Source: Nocardioides panacis | GTDB taxonomy: Bacteria; Actinomycetota; Actinomycetes; Propionibacteriales; Nocardioidaceae | Assembly (NCBI RefSeq): GCF_019039255.1 | Contig: NZ_CP077062.1 | Coordinates: 2,356,001-2,420,000, forward strand | Reading direction: 5' to 3' | Length of the DNA stretch: 64,000 nt | Part shown: one piece after another, positions 37,653-48,115 of the stretch | How the letters are laid out: every line of letters begins with the position of its first letter | How positions within the stretch are numbered: position 1 is the stretch's first letter | Notes under the pieces: generated by a model | Seen by the model: the letters and a program-made list of their open reading frames with translations, nothing else | What the model was told of the DNA's origin: nothing | Databases searched by the model: none | Made by a program: the position numbers and the translations under genes

Positions 37653-39650
37653 TCAGCGGCCGTAGCGCGCTGCGGTGTACTTGGCGATCCGGTCGACCAT
37701 GACGCCGAGGGCGGTGATCGCGATGCCCGCGGCGAGGCCCTTGCCGAACAGCTGGCCCTGCGAGAAGCCGGACACCACGATGTAGCCGAGGCTGCCGGCG
37801 CCGACCATGCCGCCGATCACGACCATCGAGAGCACGTAGAGCAGTCCCTGGTTGGTCGCCAGCACGATCGCCGGACGGGCCATCGGCAGCTGCACCTTGG
37901 TGATCATCTGCCAGCGGGTGCTCCCCGAGGCCTCGGCGGCCTCGACGGTGGTGGGCGCGACCCCGCGGATGCCGTCGGCGACGAGCTTGGTGGCCAGCGG
38001 CAGCGCGTAGGCGACGGCCGCCACGATCGCGGTGAACCGGCTGGTGGAGAACAGCGCGAGAGCCGGCACGAGGTAGACGAACGGCGGCAGGGTCTGCAGC
38101 GCGTCCAGGAACGGCCGGATGACCGTGTCGACCCGTCGGCTGCGTCCCATCCAGACACCGAGCAGCACCGCCAGGATCATCACCAGCACGGTGGCCACGA
38201 TCGTGGTGGTCAAGGTGATCATCGCGTCGTGCCACAGGCCCATCGCCAGGATCACCCCCTCGCACACGGCGGTGACGACGGTCGGCCGCCAGCCGCCGAG
38301 GAAGTAGGAGAAGCCCAGCAGCACCGCGGCCATCAGCCACCAGGGCGTGTCGGCCATCAACGTCTGGAGCGGGTTCAGGAAGCCGTAGCTGACGGCGTTC
38401 TTGAAGCCGGAGGTGAACGTGTCGACGTTGTTGACGACACTGTCGGTCGCCGAGTTGATCGCGTCGGCGATCGTGGGGCCGACGTCCAGCTTCTGCGGGA
38501 ACTGCGCGAGCTGGAGGTAGAGGCGGGACAGGTAGATGCAGACCGCGACCACGACCGCGCCGACGCCCAGGACGATCCGCCGGGTGCGGGTCGACATCCG
38601 GCCCCGCGTCTGCCGCTCGGCGCGCTCGCTGGCCGCCGTGGTGGTCCGGTCGAGCATGATCGCCATCACGACGATCGCCAGGCTGGGCACGGCTGCCGCG
38701 CCGACGTCGAGGTTCTGCAGCGCCTGCACGACCGGCTGGCCCAGCCCGGGCCCGTTGACGAAGGCGGCGATGGTGGCCATCGACAGCGCGGCCAGCGTGC
38801 ACTGGTTGATGCCCAGCACGATCGTCCGGCGGGCCATCGGCAGCTGGACCCGGCGCAGCAGCTGCCGGCGGGTGACCCCGAGCGAGTCGGCAGCCTCGAC
38901 GGTCGTCGGCGACACCGACCGGATGCCGTGCTCGGCGATCCGCACCAGCGGCGGCAGGGCGTAGACGAGGGTCACCAGGATCGCGCAGGTCGCGCCGATC
39001 CCGAAGACCAGCGCGAACGGCGTCAGGTAGGCGAACGACGGCATCGTCTGCATCACGTCGAGCACCGGCGTCACCAGGTCGGAGAGCCACTTGCGCCGCG
39101 ACATCCCGACGCCGAGCGGCAGGCCGATCACCACGCAGAGCAGCACCGCGATCACGGTGACGATCAGCGTGTCCATGCTGTCCTGCCAGTAGCCCAGGAT
39201 CCCGAAGGCCAGCGTCGAGGCGACGACCAGCACCATCGAGCGCAGGCCCGCGGCGGCGTACGCGACCCAGCCGAAGATCGCGACCACGCCGAGCCAGCCG
39301 ATCTGCGGGACCGGGCGGCCCGGGGCCGGGGCGGAGATGAGGTACTGGATCTGCTCGAAGACCCAGTTGGTGAACGTGACGATGTTGCCGATCACGCCGT
39401 GGAAGAACCAGTTGGTCGGCGTCGCCGCCTGGATCGCGTCCCGGACGCCGTTCAACCAGCGCTGCAGGCCGTTCAGGTCCTGGAAGCCGGTGGCCAGGGT
39501 GTCCTGGTGCTTGAGCAGCGCCCAGCCGACCACCCAGACCGTGACCACGATCGCCAGCCACATGCCGGTGCGGCGCGGCTTGGTCGTCGCGACGTAGGGC
39601 TGCTCCTCGCGGGAGGTGGGCCGCGGCCGGGGCGGGGACGCGATGCTCAC
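37653..39650 (-). CDS. proW: Glycine betaine ABC transporter permease, double-length ProW
   Basis: This 665-residue permease has two full BPD_transp_1 domains in one chain, so a single polypeptide could replace the usual ProW dimer. The first cytoplasmic coupling loop reads [23 protein letters not shown] and the second [23 protein letters not shown]; the two halves are clear duplicates. Each half has about six membrane helices, and an Arg-rich linker (residues about 330-345) joins them. It overlaps proV (ATGA). The duplicated domains retain both coupling helices, so both should contact ProV. Confidence 0.9.
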   Translation of the reverse strand: MSIASPPRPRPTSREEQPYVATTKPRRTGMWLAIVVTVWVVGWALLKHQDTLATGFQDLNGLQRWLNGVRDAIQAATPTNWFFHGVIGNIVTFTNWVFEQIQYLISAPAPGRPVPQIGWLGVVAIFGWVAYAAAGLRSMVLVVASTLAFGILGYWQDSMDTLIVTVIAVLLCVVIGLPLGVGMSRRKWLSDLVTPVLDVMQTMPSFAYLTPFALVFGIGATCAILVTLVYALPPLVRIAEHGIRSVSPTTVEAADSLGVTRRQLLRRVQLPMARRTIVLGINQCTLAALSMATIAAFVNGPGLGQPVVQALQNLDVGAAAVPSLAIVVMAIMLDRTTTAASERAERQTRGRMSTRTRRIVLGVGAVVVAVCIYLSRLYLQLAQFPQKLDVGPTIADAINSATDSVVNNVDTFTSGFKNAVSYGFLNPLQTLMADTPWWLMAAVLLGFSYFLGGWRPTVVTAVCEGVILAMGLWHDAMITLTTTIVATVLVMILAVLLGVWMGRSRRVDTVIRPFLDALQTLPPFVYLVPALALFSTSRFTAIVAAVAYALPLATKLVADGIRGVAPTTVEAAEASGSTRWQMITKVQLPMARPAIVLATNQGLLYVLSMVVIGGMVGAGSLGYIVVSGFSQGQLFGKGLAAGIAITALGVMVDRIAKYTAARYGR

Positions 39651-40720
39651 GGCTGCGTCCCCTCCTCGGCGACCACGACCCGCAGGATGTCCTCGTCGTC
39701 GACCACGCCGAGGAACTCCTCACCGTCGTACACGCGCACGGCGCCGCGCACCTCGAGGACCTTGCGCGCGGCGTCCCGGACGATCTCGTCGGCCTGCATC
39801 ACCGGGCCGTCCGAGGACTCGCCCTCGTGCGGCTGGCGGCAGACGTAGCGCAGGGTGAGCACGTGCGACCGGGGTACGTCGCTGACGAAGTCCTTGACGT
39901 AGTCGTCGGCCGGCTCGGCCACCACCTGGGCGGGCGTCCCGATCTGGACGATCTCGCCGTCGCGCATGATCAGGATCCGGTCCCCCAGCTTGAGCGCCTC
40001 CTGGAGGTCGTGGGTGATGAAGATCATCGTCTTCCCGACCTCCTCGTGCAGCCGGATCACCTCGTTCTGCATGTCCCGCCGGATCAGCGGGTCGAGGGCC
40101 GAGAAGGGCTCGTCGAACATCATCAGGGTCGGGTCGCCGGCCAGCGCCCGGGCCAGCCCGACCCGCTGCTGCATGCCGCCGGAGAGCTGGTCGGGGTAGG
40201 AGTCCTCGTTGCCGCTCAGGCCGACCAGGTCGACCATCTCCTGGGCCCGGGCGCGGCGCTCGGCCTTGGACACGCCGCGCACCTCGAGCCCGAAGGCCAC
40301 GTTGTCGCGCACCGTGCGGTGCGGCAGCAGCCCGAAGTGCTGGAACACCATCGCCACGTGGTTGCGGCGCAGCTCGCGCAGCCGGGCGTCGTCGGCGCCG
40401 GTGATGTCCTGCCCGCCGATCGTCACGCTGCCCTGGGTCGGCTCGATCAGCCGGGTGAGCAGCCGGACCAGCGTCGACTTGCCGGAGCCGGACAGGCCCA
40501 TCACCACGAACACCTCGCCCGGCCGCACCTCGAACGACACGTCCTTGACCGCCATGACGCAACCGGTCTTGGCCTGCAGCTCCTTGCGCGACAGGTCGGC
40601 GTCCGGCGTGCCGATGATCTTGTCGGCCTTGGCGCCGAAGATCTTCCAGAGTCCCTTGACCGACAGCGCCGACTCCTCGTCGGACGTCGAGCTGGCGGGA
40701 GCTGCCTCGGTCTGCGTCAT
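39647..40720 (-). CDS. proV: Glycine betaine ABC transporter ATP-binding protein
   Basis: This is a 357-residue ATPase of the ProV/OpuAA type. Walker A is GLSGSGKST, the Q-loop is in [14 protein letters not shown], the signature [15 protein letters not shown], Walker [14 protein letters not shown], and the switch His is in FITHDLQEA. The C-terminal region (about residues 290-357) contains CBS-like sequence ([32 protein letters not shown]), used for ionic-strength gating in OpuA. The ATG overlaps the betA stop and the stop overlaps proW. Confidence 0.94.
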   Translation of the reverse strand: MTQTEAAPASSTSDEESALSVKGLWKIFGAKADKIIGTPDADLSRKELQAKTGCVMAVKDVSFEVRPGEVFVVMGLSGSGKSTLVRLLTRLIEPTQGSVTIGGQDITGADDARLRELRRNHVAMVFQHFGLLPHRTVRDNVAFGLEVRGVSKAERRARAQEMVDLVGLSGNEDSYPDQLSGGMQQRVGLARALAGDPTLMMFDEPFSALDPLIRRDMQNEVIRLHEEVGKTMIFITHDLQEALKLGDRILIMRDGEIVQIGTPAQVVAEPADDYVKDFVSDVPRSHVLTLRYVCRQPHEGESSDGPVMQADEIVRDAARKVLEVRGAVRVYDGEEFLGVVDDEDILRVVVAEEGTQP

Positions 40721-42394
40721 CGGTGGTCTCCTGGGGGGTACAGCGGACTGTTCTCGCGGTAGCGGTAGAACGGGGCGTCCGAAGCGGGCAGGGGCGTGTT
40801 CCCGAGGATCAGGTCGGCGCTCTTCTCGGCGAGCATCATCACCGGGGCGTAGATGTTGCCGTTGGTGATGTAGGGCATCGAGGAGGCGTCCACGACGCGC
40901 AGCCCCTCGACGCCGTGCACGCGCATCGTCTCGGGGTCGAGCACCGACTGGTCGTCGACGCCCATCCGGGCGGTGCACGAGGGGTGCAGCGCGGTCTCGG
41001 CGTCCTTGGCGACCCAGTCCAGGATCTCCTGGTCGGTCTCCACCGACGGACCGGGTGAGATCTCCCCGTCGTTGAAGGCCGCGAACGCCGGCTGGTTGAG
41101 GATCTCCCGGGCGGCCCGGACCATCTCGATCCACTCGCGCCGGTCGTTCTCGGTCGAGAGGTAGTTGAACCGCAGCGCCGGGTGCTCCCGCGGGTCGGTC
41201 GACTTGAGCGTGACGGTGCCGCGCACGTCGGAGTACATCGGCCCGATGTGCACCTGGTAGCCGTGCTCCGCGGCGGGCTGCGACCCGTCGTACCGGATCG
41301 CGATGGGCAGGAAGTGGAACATCAGGTTCGGGTAGTCGACCCGGTCGTTGCTGCGGATGAACCCGCCGGCCTCGAAGTGGTTGGTGGCCCCGACGCCGCT
41401 GCGCAGGAAGAGCCACTCGGCGCCGATGCGTGGCTTGTGCCGGTGCTTGAGCCAGGGCCCGATGGAGACCGGCTGCTTGGAGGCGTACTGGATGTAGACC
41501 TCTAGGTGGTCCTGGAGGTTGCTGCCCACTCCGGGCAGGTCGGCGACCACCGGGATGCCGAGCTTCTCGAGGTCGGCCTTCGGCCCGATCCCCGACAAGA
41601 GCAGCAGCTGCGGCGAGTTGATCGCGCCACCGCAGAGGATGACCTCCTTGGCGTGCACCCGCGTGCTGCCGCGGCCCGGGCGCCGGTAGTCGACGCCGGT
41701 GACCCGGTTGCCCTGCACCACCAGCCCGGTGACCATCGCGAGCGTGTGCACGTCGAGGTTCTTGCGGCCCATCACGGGGTGCAGGTAGGCACGGGCGGCG
41801 CTGAGCCGGCGGCCCCGGTGCACGTTGCGGTCGAAGGCCGCGAAGCCCTCCTGCCGGTAGCCGTTGACGTCGTCGGTGAGCGGGTGCCCGGCCTGCTGGA
41901 CCGCCTCGAAGAAGGCACCGAACAGCGGGCCGGTGGCCGGGCCGCGCTCCAGGACCAGGGGGGCCGCTGCCGCCGCGCCAGGCGTCGGCGCCGGCCAGGC
42001 AGGTCTCCATCCGCTTGAAGTACGGCAGGCAGTGCGCGTAGTCCCACGCCTTCATGCCGTCGTCGGCCGCCCAGCGCTCGAAGTCCAGCGGGTTGCCGCG
42101 CTGGAAGATCATCCCGTTGATGCTGCTCGAGCCGCCGAGCACCTTGCCGCGGGCGTGGTAGACCTTGCGGCCGCCCATGTGCGGCTCGGGCTCGGACTCG
42201 TACTTCCAGTCGTAGAGCCGGTTGCCGATCGGGTACGGCAGCGCCGCCGGCATGTGGATGAACGGGTCGATCTTGATGTCGCTGCGGCCCGCCTCGAGCA
42301 CCAGGACCGTCGTACCCGGGTCGGCGCTGATCCGGTTCGCGAGGGCACAGCCGGCGGATCCTCCTCCGACGATGACGTAGTCGTACGTGCTCAT
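40717..42394 (-). CDS. betA: GMC oxidoreductase, probable choline dehydrogenase (BetA), frameshifted in the sequence as given
   Basis: This is a GMC flavoenzyme predicted to oxidise choline to betaine aldehyde. The N-terminal part has the FAD motif [15 protein letters not shown] and the GMC signature [11 protein letters not shown]. The second part has [24 protein letters not shown] with the active-site His, and [14 protein letters not shown]. The halves are out of frame: the six-base G run at 41958-41963 has one extra base, and removal restores [13 protein letters not shown] and a protein of about 558 residues. It follows betB by 13 nt and couples to proV (ATGA). Substrate assignment rests on betB and the transporter. 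Confidence 0.87.
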
Positions 42395-42407
42395 GCCCTC
42401 GCCACTC

Positions 42408-43895
42408 CTAGTGGTCGGTTCCGGTGGCCCCGTCGAACCAGCGTTGGGGCGCCGGGTTCACGTTGTGCCAGACGTGTTTGGTCTCGCGGTACTCGTCGAG
42501 GCCGGCGGCGCCCAGCTCGCGGCCGACGCCGGACTGCTTGTAGCCGCCCCACTCCGCCTGCGGGACGTAGGGGTGGTAGTCGTTGATCCACACCGTGCCC
42601 ATGCGCAGCCGGGCCGCGACCCGCTCGGCCTTGCCGCCGTTGCTGGTCCACACCCCGCCGGCGAGGCCGTAGATGCTGTCGTTGGCGATCCGCACCGCGT
42701 CGGCCTCGTCGCGGAACGTCTCGACGGTCAGCACCGGCCCGAACGACTCCTCCTGCACGACGGACATGGAGCTCTCGCAGCCGTCCAGCAGCGTGGGCAG
42801 GTAGTAGAAGCCGCCGGCCAGCTCCGGGTCGTCGGGACGGGCTCCCCCGCAGCGCAGCTGCGCGCCCTCGGCCAGTCCGCGGGCGACGTACGCCTCGACC
42901 TTGGCGCGGTGCGCGGCGGAGATCAGCGGGCCGGTCTCGGCCTTGTCGTCGAACGGGCCGCCGAGGCGGATCAGCTCCGCGCGGCGGACCAGCTCGTCGA
43001 CGAACTCGTCGTGCACGGACTCCTCGACCAGCAGCCGGGCGCCGGCCGAGCAGACCTGTCCGGAGTGCAGGAACACGGCGGTGAGGGCGAAGTCGAGGGC
43101 CGCCTCGCGGTCGGCGTCGGCGAACACGATGTTGGGGTTCTTGCCGCCGAGCTCCAGCGCGACCTTCTTCACGGTCGCGGCGGCCGAGGCCATGATCCCC
43201 CGGCCGGTCGCCAGCCCACCGGTGAACGAGACCAGGTCGACGCGGGGGTCCTCGCTGAGCAGCGCGCCGGCCCGCGGGCCGGCGCCGAGCACGAGGTTCG
43301 CCACTCCGGCCGGGACGCCGGCCTCCTCGAGCAGCACCATCAGGTGGATCGCGGTGTGCGGGGTGAGCTCGCTGGGCTTGAGCACGAAGGTGTTGCCGGC
43401 GGCCAGGCAGGGCGCGACCTTCCAGGCGGTCTGCAGCAGCGGGTAGTTCCACGGCGTGATCAGGCCGCAGACCCCGACGGGCTCGTGCACGATCCGGCTG
43501 ACCACGTCGGCACGGCCGGTGTCCACCACCCGGCCGGCGTCCTGGGCCGCCACGTTGCCGTAGTGCCGGAACACCCCGACGACGTCGTCGACGTCGTACT
43601 CGCTCTCGACCAGGCGCTTGCCGGTGTCCAGCGACTCGGCGCGGGCGACCAGCGCCTTGTCGCGCTCCAGCAGGTCGGCGACCCGGTGCAGCAGCGCGCC
43701 CCGCTCGATCGCGGAGCCGCCCGGCCAGCTGCCCTCGTCGAAGGCGGCCCGGGCCGCGGCGATCGCGGCGGCGGTGTCCTGCGGCCCGGCCTCGTCGATC
43801 TCGGCCACGAGCGACCCGTCCGCCGGGCAGCGGATCTCACGGCGCTCGCCCTCGCGAGCACCCTCCCATCGCCCCCCGACGTAGAGCTGCGGCAC
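42408..43895 (-). CDS. betB: Betaine aldehyde dehydrogenase
   Basis: This is a 495-residue NAD(P)-dependent aldehyde dehydrogenase. [16 protein letters not shown] and LKPSELTP bind coenzyme and position the catalytic Asn. Catalytic Glu is in [10 protein letters not shown] and catalytic Cys in [12 protein letters not shown]. The C-terminal Trp/Tyr-rich [19 protein letters not shown] resembles the betaine-aldehyde-binding region. It is first in betB-betA-proV-proW-proX, starting with GTG 31 nt from operator B. Together with BetA it would make glycine betaine from imported choline. Confidence 0.92.
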   Translation of the reverse strand: MPQLYVGGRWEGAREGERREIRCPADGSLVAEIDEAGPQDTAAAIAAARAAFDEGSWPGGSAIERGALLHRVADLLERDKALVARAESLDTGKRLVESEYDVDDVVGVFRHYGNVAAQDAGRVVDTGRADVVSRIVHEPVGVCGLITPWNYPLLQTAWKVAPCLAAGNTFVLKPSELTPHTAIHLMVLLEEAGVPAGVANLVLGAGPRAGALLSEDPRVDLVSFTGGLATGRGIMASAAATVKKVALELGGKNPNIVFADADREAALDFALTAVFLHSGQVCSAGARLLVEESVHDEFVDELVRRAELIRLGGPFDDKAETGPLISAAHRAKVEAYVARGLAEGAQLRCGGARPDDPELAGGFYYLPTLLDGCESSMSVVQEESFGPVLTVETFRDEADAVRIANDSIYGLAGGVWTSNGGKAERVAARLRMGTVWINDYHPYVPQAEWGGYKQSGVGRELGAAGLDEYRETKHVWHNVNPAPQRWFDGATGTDH

Positions 43896-43925
43896 GTTGC
43901 TGGTGTCCGATCAGTCCGGGATGAG

Positions 43926-43959
43926 TTGCGTATGTCGCAACTTGGTGTGCTGTACGCAA
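43926..43959. promoter_or_regulatory. 34-bp IclR-type operator, copy B (betBA-proVWX operon)
   Basis: The outer arms TTGCGTA and TACGCAA are a perfect 7-bp inverted repeat; the hexamers TTGCGT and ACGCAA are 22 nt apart, as in copies C and D. An inner half-site, TTGCGTATGTCGCAA, is also palindromic. It lies between betB and the stop of iclR. Confidence 0.75.
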
Positions 43960-43993
43960 CAGGATTGCGGCTCGGCGCGGAACCGTCAAGAAC

Positions 43994-44764
43994 CTAGGAG
44001 GTTCCGAAACCCAAACGTCGCGAGACCTCGTCGGCGGCGTCCTGCACCACCGGCACGAGCTCCTTGACCCGGGCCTCACCCAGCCGGAAAGTCGGTCCGG
44101 ACACGCTCAGCGAGGCGATCACGTCCCCGTGGGCGTTGCGGATCGGCGCCGCGATGGCGGTCAGCCCGACCTCGAGCTCGTCGACCGCGACGGCGTACCC
44201 CTGCTCGCGCACCTCGGCCAGCTCGCGGCGCAGCTTGGCCTTGGTGGTGACCGTCTCCGCGGTGTAGGACGGCAGCCGCGGCAGCCGGTTGTCGATCTCG
44301 TCGCTGGACAGGCCGCAGAGCAGCACCTTGCCGTTGGAGGTGGCGTGCAGCGGGATGTGCTGGCCGACCCAGTTGTGCGACTGGAGCGCGGACTGGCCGG
44401 CGACCTGGTCGAGGTAGAGCGCGGACCGGTCCGAGAGCACCGCGATGTTCACCGTCTCCCCCGAGTCGGCCGCCAGCTTGCGGCAGATCGGCCGGGCCTC
44501 CTGGACCACGTCGAGGCGGGCGGTGGTGGCGCCGGCGAGGCGCAGCACGCCGACACCGAGGCGGTACTTGCCGCGCTCCTCGTTCTGCTCCACCATGCCG
44601 TGGGACTCCAGCGTGGCGACCAGCCGGAACGCGGTGCTCTTGTGCACCCCGAGCTCGACGGCGATCTCGGTGACGCCGGCCTCACCGAGCCGGGCGAGGA
44701 TGCCCAGGATGGTGAGCGCCCGGTCGACAGACTGGACCGATGCCGGAGCCTCGCCGTTCCCCAT
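43994..44764 (-). CDS. IclR-family transcriptional regulator (betaine regulon)
   Basis: This is a regulator of about 256 residues. The N-terminal winged helix-turn-helix spans residues 10-75 (SVDRALTILGILARLGEAGVTEIAVELGVHKSTAFRLVATLESHG), and the IclR effector domain follows (LHATSNGKVLLCGLS, VDELEVGLTAIAAPI, LSVSGPTFRLG). The ATG at 44764 was taken; a TTG six codons upstream is possible. TACGGT lies 6 nt before the ATG, so the mRNA is probably leaderless, and operator C covers the region 24-57 nt upstream, indicating autoregulation. The four operator copies suggest it controls the whole betaine regulon. The effector is unknown, perhaps betaine or dimethylglycine. Confidence 0.9.
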   Translation of the reverse strand: MGNGEAPASVQSVDRALTILGILARLGEAGVTEIAVELGVHKSTAFRLVATLESHGMVEQNEERGKYRLGVGVLRLAGATTARLDVVQEARPICRKLAADSGETVNIAVLSDRSALYLDQVAGQSALQSHNWVGQHIPLHATSNGKVLLCGLSSDEIDNRLPRLPSYTAETVTTKAKLRRELAEVREQGYAVAVDELEVGLTAIAAPIRNAHGDVIASLSVSGPTFRLGEARVKELVPVVQDAADEVSRRLGFGTS

Positions 44765-44770
44765 AGACTG

Positions 44771-44776
44771 ACCGTA
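44771..44776 (-). promoter_or_regulatory. -10 hexamer TACGGT of a leaderless iclR promoter
   Basis: TACGGT stands 6 nt before the iclR ATG on the reverse strand. Operator C occupies the expected -35 region. Confidence 0.45.
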
Positions 44777-44787
44777 GCGCAACCGTG

Positions 44788-44821
44788 TTGCGTATCACAG
44801 AATGTGTCTCTCTTGACGCAA
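44788..44821. promoter_or_regulatory. 34-bp IclR-type operator, copy C (iclR / purU divergent)
   Basis: TTGCGT and ACGCAA lie 22 nt apart, the same geometry as copies B and D. It lies between divergent iclR and purU and could control both. Confidence 0.7.
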
Positions 44822-44860
44822 CGTGAATCTCCCCCCGCAGGCCCGACCGCAAGGGACGCC

Positions 44861-45715
44861 ATGACCGACCAGACCTACGTCTTGACCCTCACCTGCCCCG
44901 ACCGGGCCGGCATCGTGCACGCGGTGACGGGTCTGCTGGTCGAGCAGCACGGCAACATCGTGGAGAGCCAGCAGTTCGGCGACCTCGCCGAGGACCGGTT
45001 CTTCATGCGGGTGAAGTTCGCGGTCGAGGGGGACGTGACGGTCGCGTCGCTGCGGGCGGCGTTCACGCCGGTGGCCGAGCGGTGGGGCATGGCCTGGGAG
45101 CTCTGGGCCGCCACGGCGCCGTACCGGACGCTGATCCTGGTCTCGAAGTTCAGCCACTGCCTCAACGACCTGCTGTTCCGGTGGAGCAGCGGCTCGCTGC
45201 AGATCGACGTCGCCGGCGTGGTGTCCAATCACCCCGACTGCGAGACGCTGGTCCGGTCCTACGGCGTGCCCTACCACCACGTCCCGGTGACGCCGGAGAC
45301 CAAGGCCGACGCCGAGGCGAAGATGCTGTCGCTGGTGGACACCCTCGACGTCGACCTCGTCGTGCTGGCGCGCTACATGCAGGTGCTCACCGACGAGACC
45401 TGCCGCGCGCTGTCCGGCAAGGCGATCAACATCCACCACTCGTTCCTGCCCAGCTTCAAGGGCGCCCGGCCCTACCACCAGGCCTTCGACCGTGGCGTGA
45501 AGCTGGTCGGGGCCACCGCGCACTACGTGACCGGCGACCTCGACGAGGGCCCGATCATCGAGCAGGACGTGATGCGCGTCGACCACGGGTACGACGCGGC
45601 CGCCCTCGCCGCCGCCGGGCGCGACGTGGAGAGCCAGGTGCTGTCCCGGGCGGTCCGCTGGCACGCCGAGTCCCGGGTCCTGCTCAACGGCCACAAGACC
45701 GTCGTCTTCCGCTGA
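44861..45715 (+). CDS. purU: Formyltetrahydrofolate deformylase
   Basis: PurU hydrolyses 10-formyl-THF to formate and THF, freeing THF when one-carbon units are in excess. The 284-residue protein has an N-terminal ACT domain (TLTCPDRAGIVHAVTGLLVE) and a C-terminal formyltransferase-fold domain with VVSNHPDCE, the active-site INIHHSFLPSFKGARPYHQA and TAHYVTGDLDEGPII. Operator C upstream and its position between betaine genes suggest it clears formyl-THF made from betaine methyl groups. A long hairpin directly overlaps its stop. Confidence 0.93.
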   Translation: MTDQTYVLTLTCPDRAGIVHAVTGLLVEQHGNIVESQQFGDLAEDRFFMRVKFAVEGDVTVASLRAAFTPVAERWGMAWELWAATAPYRTLILVSKFSHCLNDLLFRWSSGSLQIDVAGVVSNHPDCETLVRSYGVPYHHVPVTPETKADAEAKMLSLVDTLDVDLVVLARYMQVLTDETCRALSGKAINIHHSFLPSFKGARPYHQAFDRGVKLVGATAHYVTGDLDEGPIIEQDVMRVDHGYDAAALAAAGRDVESQVLSRAVRWHAESRVLLNGHKTVVFR

Positions 45716-45768
45716 CCCGTCACTCGTGCAGCCAAGACACGCGTGTCTGGCTGCACGAGTGACGGGTC
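45714..45768. terminator. Bidirectional hairpin between purU and mttB
   Basis: The inverted repeat has outer arms GACCCGTCACTCGTGCAGCC / GGCTGCACGAGTGACGGGTC (20 bp, perfect), one unpaired A, and inner arms AGACAC / GTGTCT around GC. The two genes converge on it. No U-tract follows, as is common in actinobacteria. Confidence 0.75.
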
Positions 45769-45772
45769 GCGG

Positions 45773-47212
45773 TCAGTCGCCGAGCTCCGCGCGACGCCGG
45801 ACGACGTACTCCTCGAGCTCCAGCCGGACCGCGTCGTCGAGCGGCGGCGCGACGTACTCCTCGAGCTTGGCCTGGTAGGTCTTCGAGGCGCGCGCGTTGG
45901 TGTCCAGCGAGCCGTTGCGCATCCACCGCTCGTAGTTCTCCGAGGAGGACAGCAGCGGCCGGTAGAAGCAGGTCCGGAACCGCTCCATGGTGTGCATCGC
46001 ACCCAGGAAGTGCCCGCCGTGCCCGACCTCCAGGTGCGCGCCGAAGGCGAGCGAGTCCTCGTCGATCTCCAGCGGGGTGAACTCGGCCTGCATCATCTGC
46101 AGGATCTCGACGTCCACGATGAACTTCTCGAAGCCGGCGACCAGGCCGCCCTCCAGCCAGCCGGCCGAGTGCATCACCCAGTTGGCGCCGGCGAGGAACG
46201 TCGGCAGCATCGTCATCAGCGCCTCGTAGCCGGCCTGCGCGTCGGCGACCTGCGAGGAGGTCAGCCCGCCGCCGGAGCGGAACGGCAGCCCGAAGTGCCG
46301 GGCGATCTGGCCGGTGCAGAGCAGGCCGATGCCCGACTCCGGGGTGCCGAAGGTCGGCGAGCCGGACTGCATGTCGATGTTGGACAGGAACGACCCGAAG
46401 ATCACCGGGGCGCCGGGGCGGATCAGCTGGGTGAGCGCGATGCCGGTCAGCGCCTCGGCGATCTGCTGGACCAGCGCGGCCGGGATCGTCACCGGGGACA
46501 TCGCGCCCATCAGGATGAACGGCGTCACCACGCAGGGCTGGCCGGCCAGGGTGTACTCGAACAGCGACTCCAGCATCCGGTCGTCCCAGTGCAGCGGGGA
46601 GTTGCAGTTGATCAGCGAGATCGACACCGGGGTCTGCTCGATCGCCTCCCGCCCGCCGAACAGGATCTCGCCCATCCGGATGGTGTCGCGGGCGTTCACG
46701 CCGGAGACCACGTTGCCCATGTAGACCTTGTCGGTCAGGGTCTGCAGCGCGTAGGTCATGTCGAGGTGCCGCGAGTCGAGCGGGGTGTCGTTGGGCTCGC
46801 AGATCACGCCACCGGCCGAGTCGAGCACCGGGAACACCTGCGCCAGCTTGGCGAACCGCTCGAAGTCGTTCATCGTCGCGTCGCGGCGCACGTCGCCCTC
46901 GCGCACGAACGGCGGGCCGTAGACCGCGCCGAAGGCCATCGCGTCACCGCCGATGTGGATGCTGTGCTCCGGGTTGCGGGCCTGCACGTCGAACTCGCGC
47001 GGCGCCAGGGCGACCTGCTCGAGGATCCACTCGGGGTCGAAGAAGACGTTCTGCCCCTCGACCTTCTGGCCGGCCTCGCGGAACAGCGTGAGCGCCCGCT
47101 CGCTGTCGAACTCGACACCGATCTCCGTGACGATCCGGCGCCAGCCCGCATCGAGCTTGGACATCGCGTCCTCGGAGAGGATCTCGTACCTCGGCATCTT
47201 GTTGCGGAACAT
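45773..47212 (-). CDS. MttB-superfamily corrinoid methyltransferase, probable glycine betaine methyltransferase
   Basis: This is a 479-residue protein of the trimethylamine methyltransferase (MttB) superfamily, which moves a methyl group from a quaternary amine to the Co(I) of a corrinoid protein. There is no in-frame UAG, so it is a non-pyrrolysine member, the group containing the betaine-specific MtgB. Characteristic parts are IHIGGDAMAFGAVYGPPFV, PVSISLINCNSPLHWDDRMLES, VTPFILMGAMSPVTIPAA, FGTPESGIGLLCTGQIARH and the C-terminal GHGGHFLGAMHTMERFR. An AGGAGGT ribosome site fixes the ATG at 47212. Glycine betaine is inferred from neighbours; other betaines are possible. It diverges from the regulator and corrinoid operon. 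Confidence 0.88.
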   Translation of the reverse strand: MFRNKMPRYEILSEDAMSKLDAGWRRIVTEIGVEFDSERALTLFREAGQKVEGQNVFFDPEWILEQVALAPREFDVQARNPEHSIHIGGDAMAFGAVYGPPFVREGDVRRDATMNDFERFAKLAQVFPVLDSAGGVICEPNDTPLDSRHLDMTYALQTLTDKVYMGNVVSGVNARDTIRMGEILFGGREAIEQTPVSISLINCNSPLHWDDRMLESLFEYTLAGQPCVVTPFILMGAMSPVTIPAALVQQIAEALTGIALTQLIRPGAPVIFGSFLSNIDMQSGSPTFGTPESGIGLLCTGQIARHFGLPFRSGGGLTSSQVADAQAGYEALMTMLPTFLAGANWVMHSAGWLEGGLVAGFEKFIVDVEILQMMQAEFTPLEIDEDSLAFGAHLEVGHGGHFLGAMHTMERFRTCFYRPLLSSSENYERWMRNGSLDTNARASKTYQAKLEEYVAPPLDDAVRLELEEYVVRRRAELGD

Positions 47213-47279
47213 TCCGACCTCCTGGACGGGATCTTGGCGGTTCTGCTTGACCGGCGCTGATCGGCATCCTAGCCTCATC

Positions 47280-47300
47280 ATGTGGAAGTCGGTTCCACAT
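47280..47300. promoter_or_regulatory. Palindromic operator between mttB and the second iclR
   Basis: ATGTGGAA and TTCCACAT form a perfect 8-bp inverted repeat around GTCGG. The right arm is followed by CATGAAAC, giving an overlapping IclR-box-like palindrome (GTTCCAC ... ATGAAAC). It differs from the 34-bp operator and is probably bound by the adjacent second IclR protein. Confidence 0.65.
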
Positions 47301-47330
47301 CATGAAACAATCCCGTAACCCGAGGTCCCG

Positions 47331-48115
47331 ATGGCGAGCACCGCCCCGGCAGGCACGCAGGCGGTCGACCGCGCCGCTGCGCTGGTCGACCTCGTCGTGC
47401 GCGCCGACGAGCCGCTGAGCTTCACCGAGCTCAGCGACGAGACCGGGCTGGCCCGGTCCACGACCTCGCGCCTGCTCGCCGCCCTCGAGCGCACCGAGCT
47501 CATCGAGCGCGACGCCGCCGGTGGGTACGTCGCCGGCCCGCTGTTCGCGCTGCACGCCGCGCTGCACGACCCCTGGCCGCAGATCGCCCGGCTGGCCCGA
47601 CCGGTCCTGGAGACCGTCGGCGAGCAGACCGGCGAGACCGTCCACCTCGGGGTACGTCGCGGCGAGGACGTCGTGCACATCGCCCAGGTCGAGTCGACGT
47701 TCCTGCTGTCGGCGCGCGACTGGAACCAGGTCGACGTACCCCCGCACTGCTCGTCGCTGGGCAAGGTGCTCTACGCCTTCGACGTGCTGCCGGTCCCGAG
47801 CGGCCGGCTCGAGCGACGTACCCCCCGCACGATCACCACCCGCGAGGCGCTCACCACCGAGCTCGCCACGATCCGCCGGCAGCGCTACGCGACCACGGTG
47901 GACGAGCTCGAGACCGGGCTCACCGGTATCGCGGCACCCGTCGAGGGACGCGACGGCGTGTTCGCCGCCCTCGGCATCTCCGGGCCGACCGCCCGGCTCC
48001 AGGACCGGGCCGACCGCATCGGTCGGCTCCTCATCGAGCAGGCCGACGCCCTGTCGGCGCTGCTCCGGCGCAGGACCCTGCACGGCACCGACGGCACGAA
48101 GAAGGAGGGCGCGGC

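Noticed and set aside
45773-47212. Pyrrolysine-containing trimethylamine methyltransferase
   Set aside because: The reading frame is open from start to stop with no in-frame UAG, so it is a non-Pyl member, more likely for a quaternary amine.
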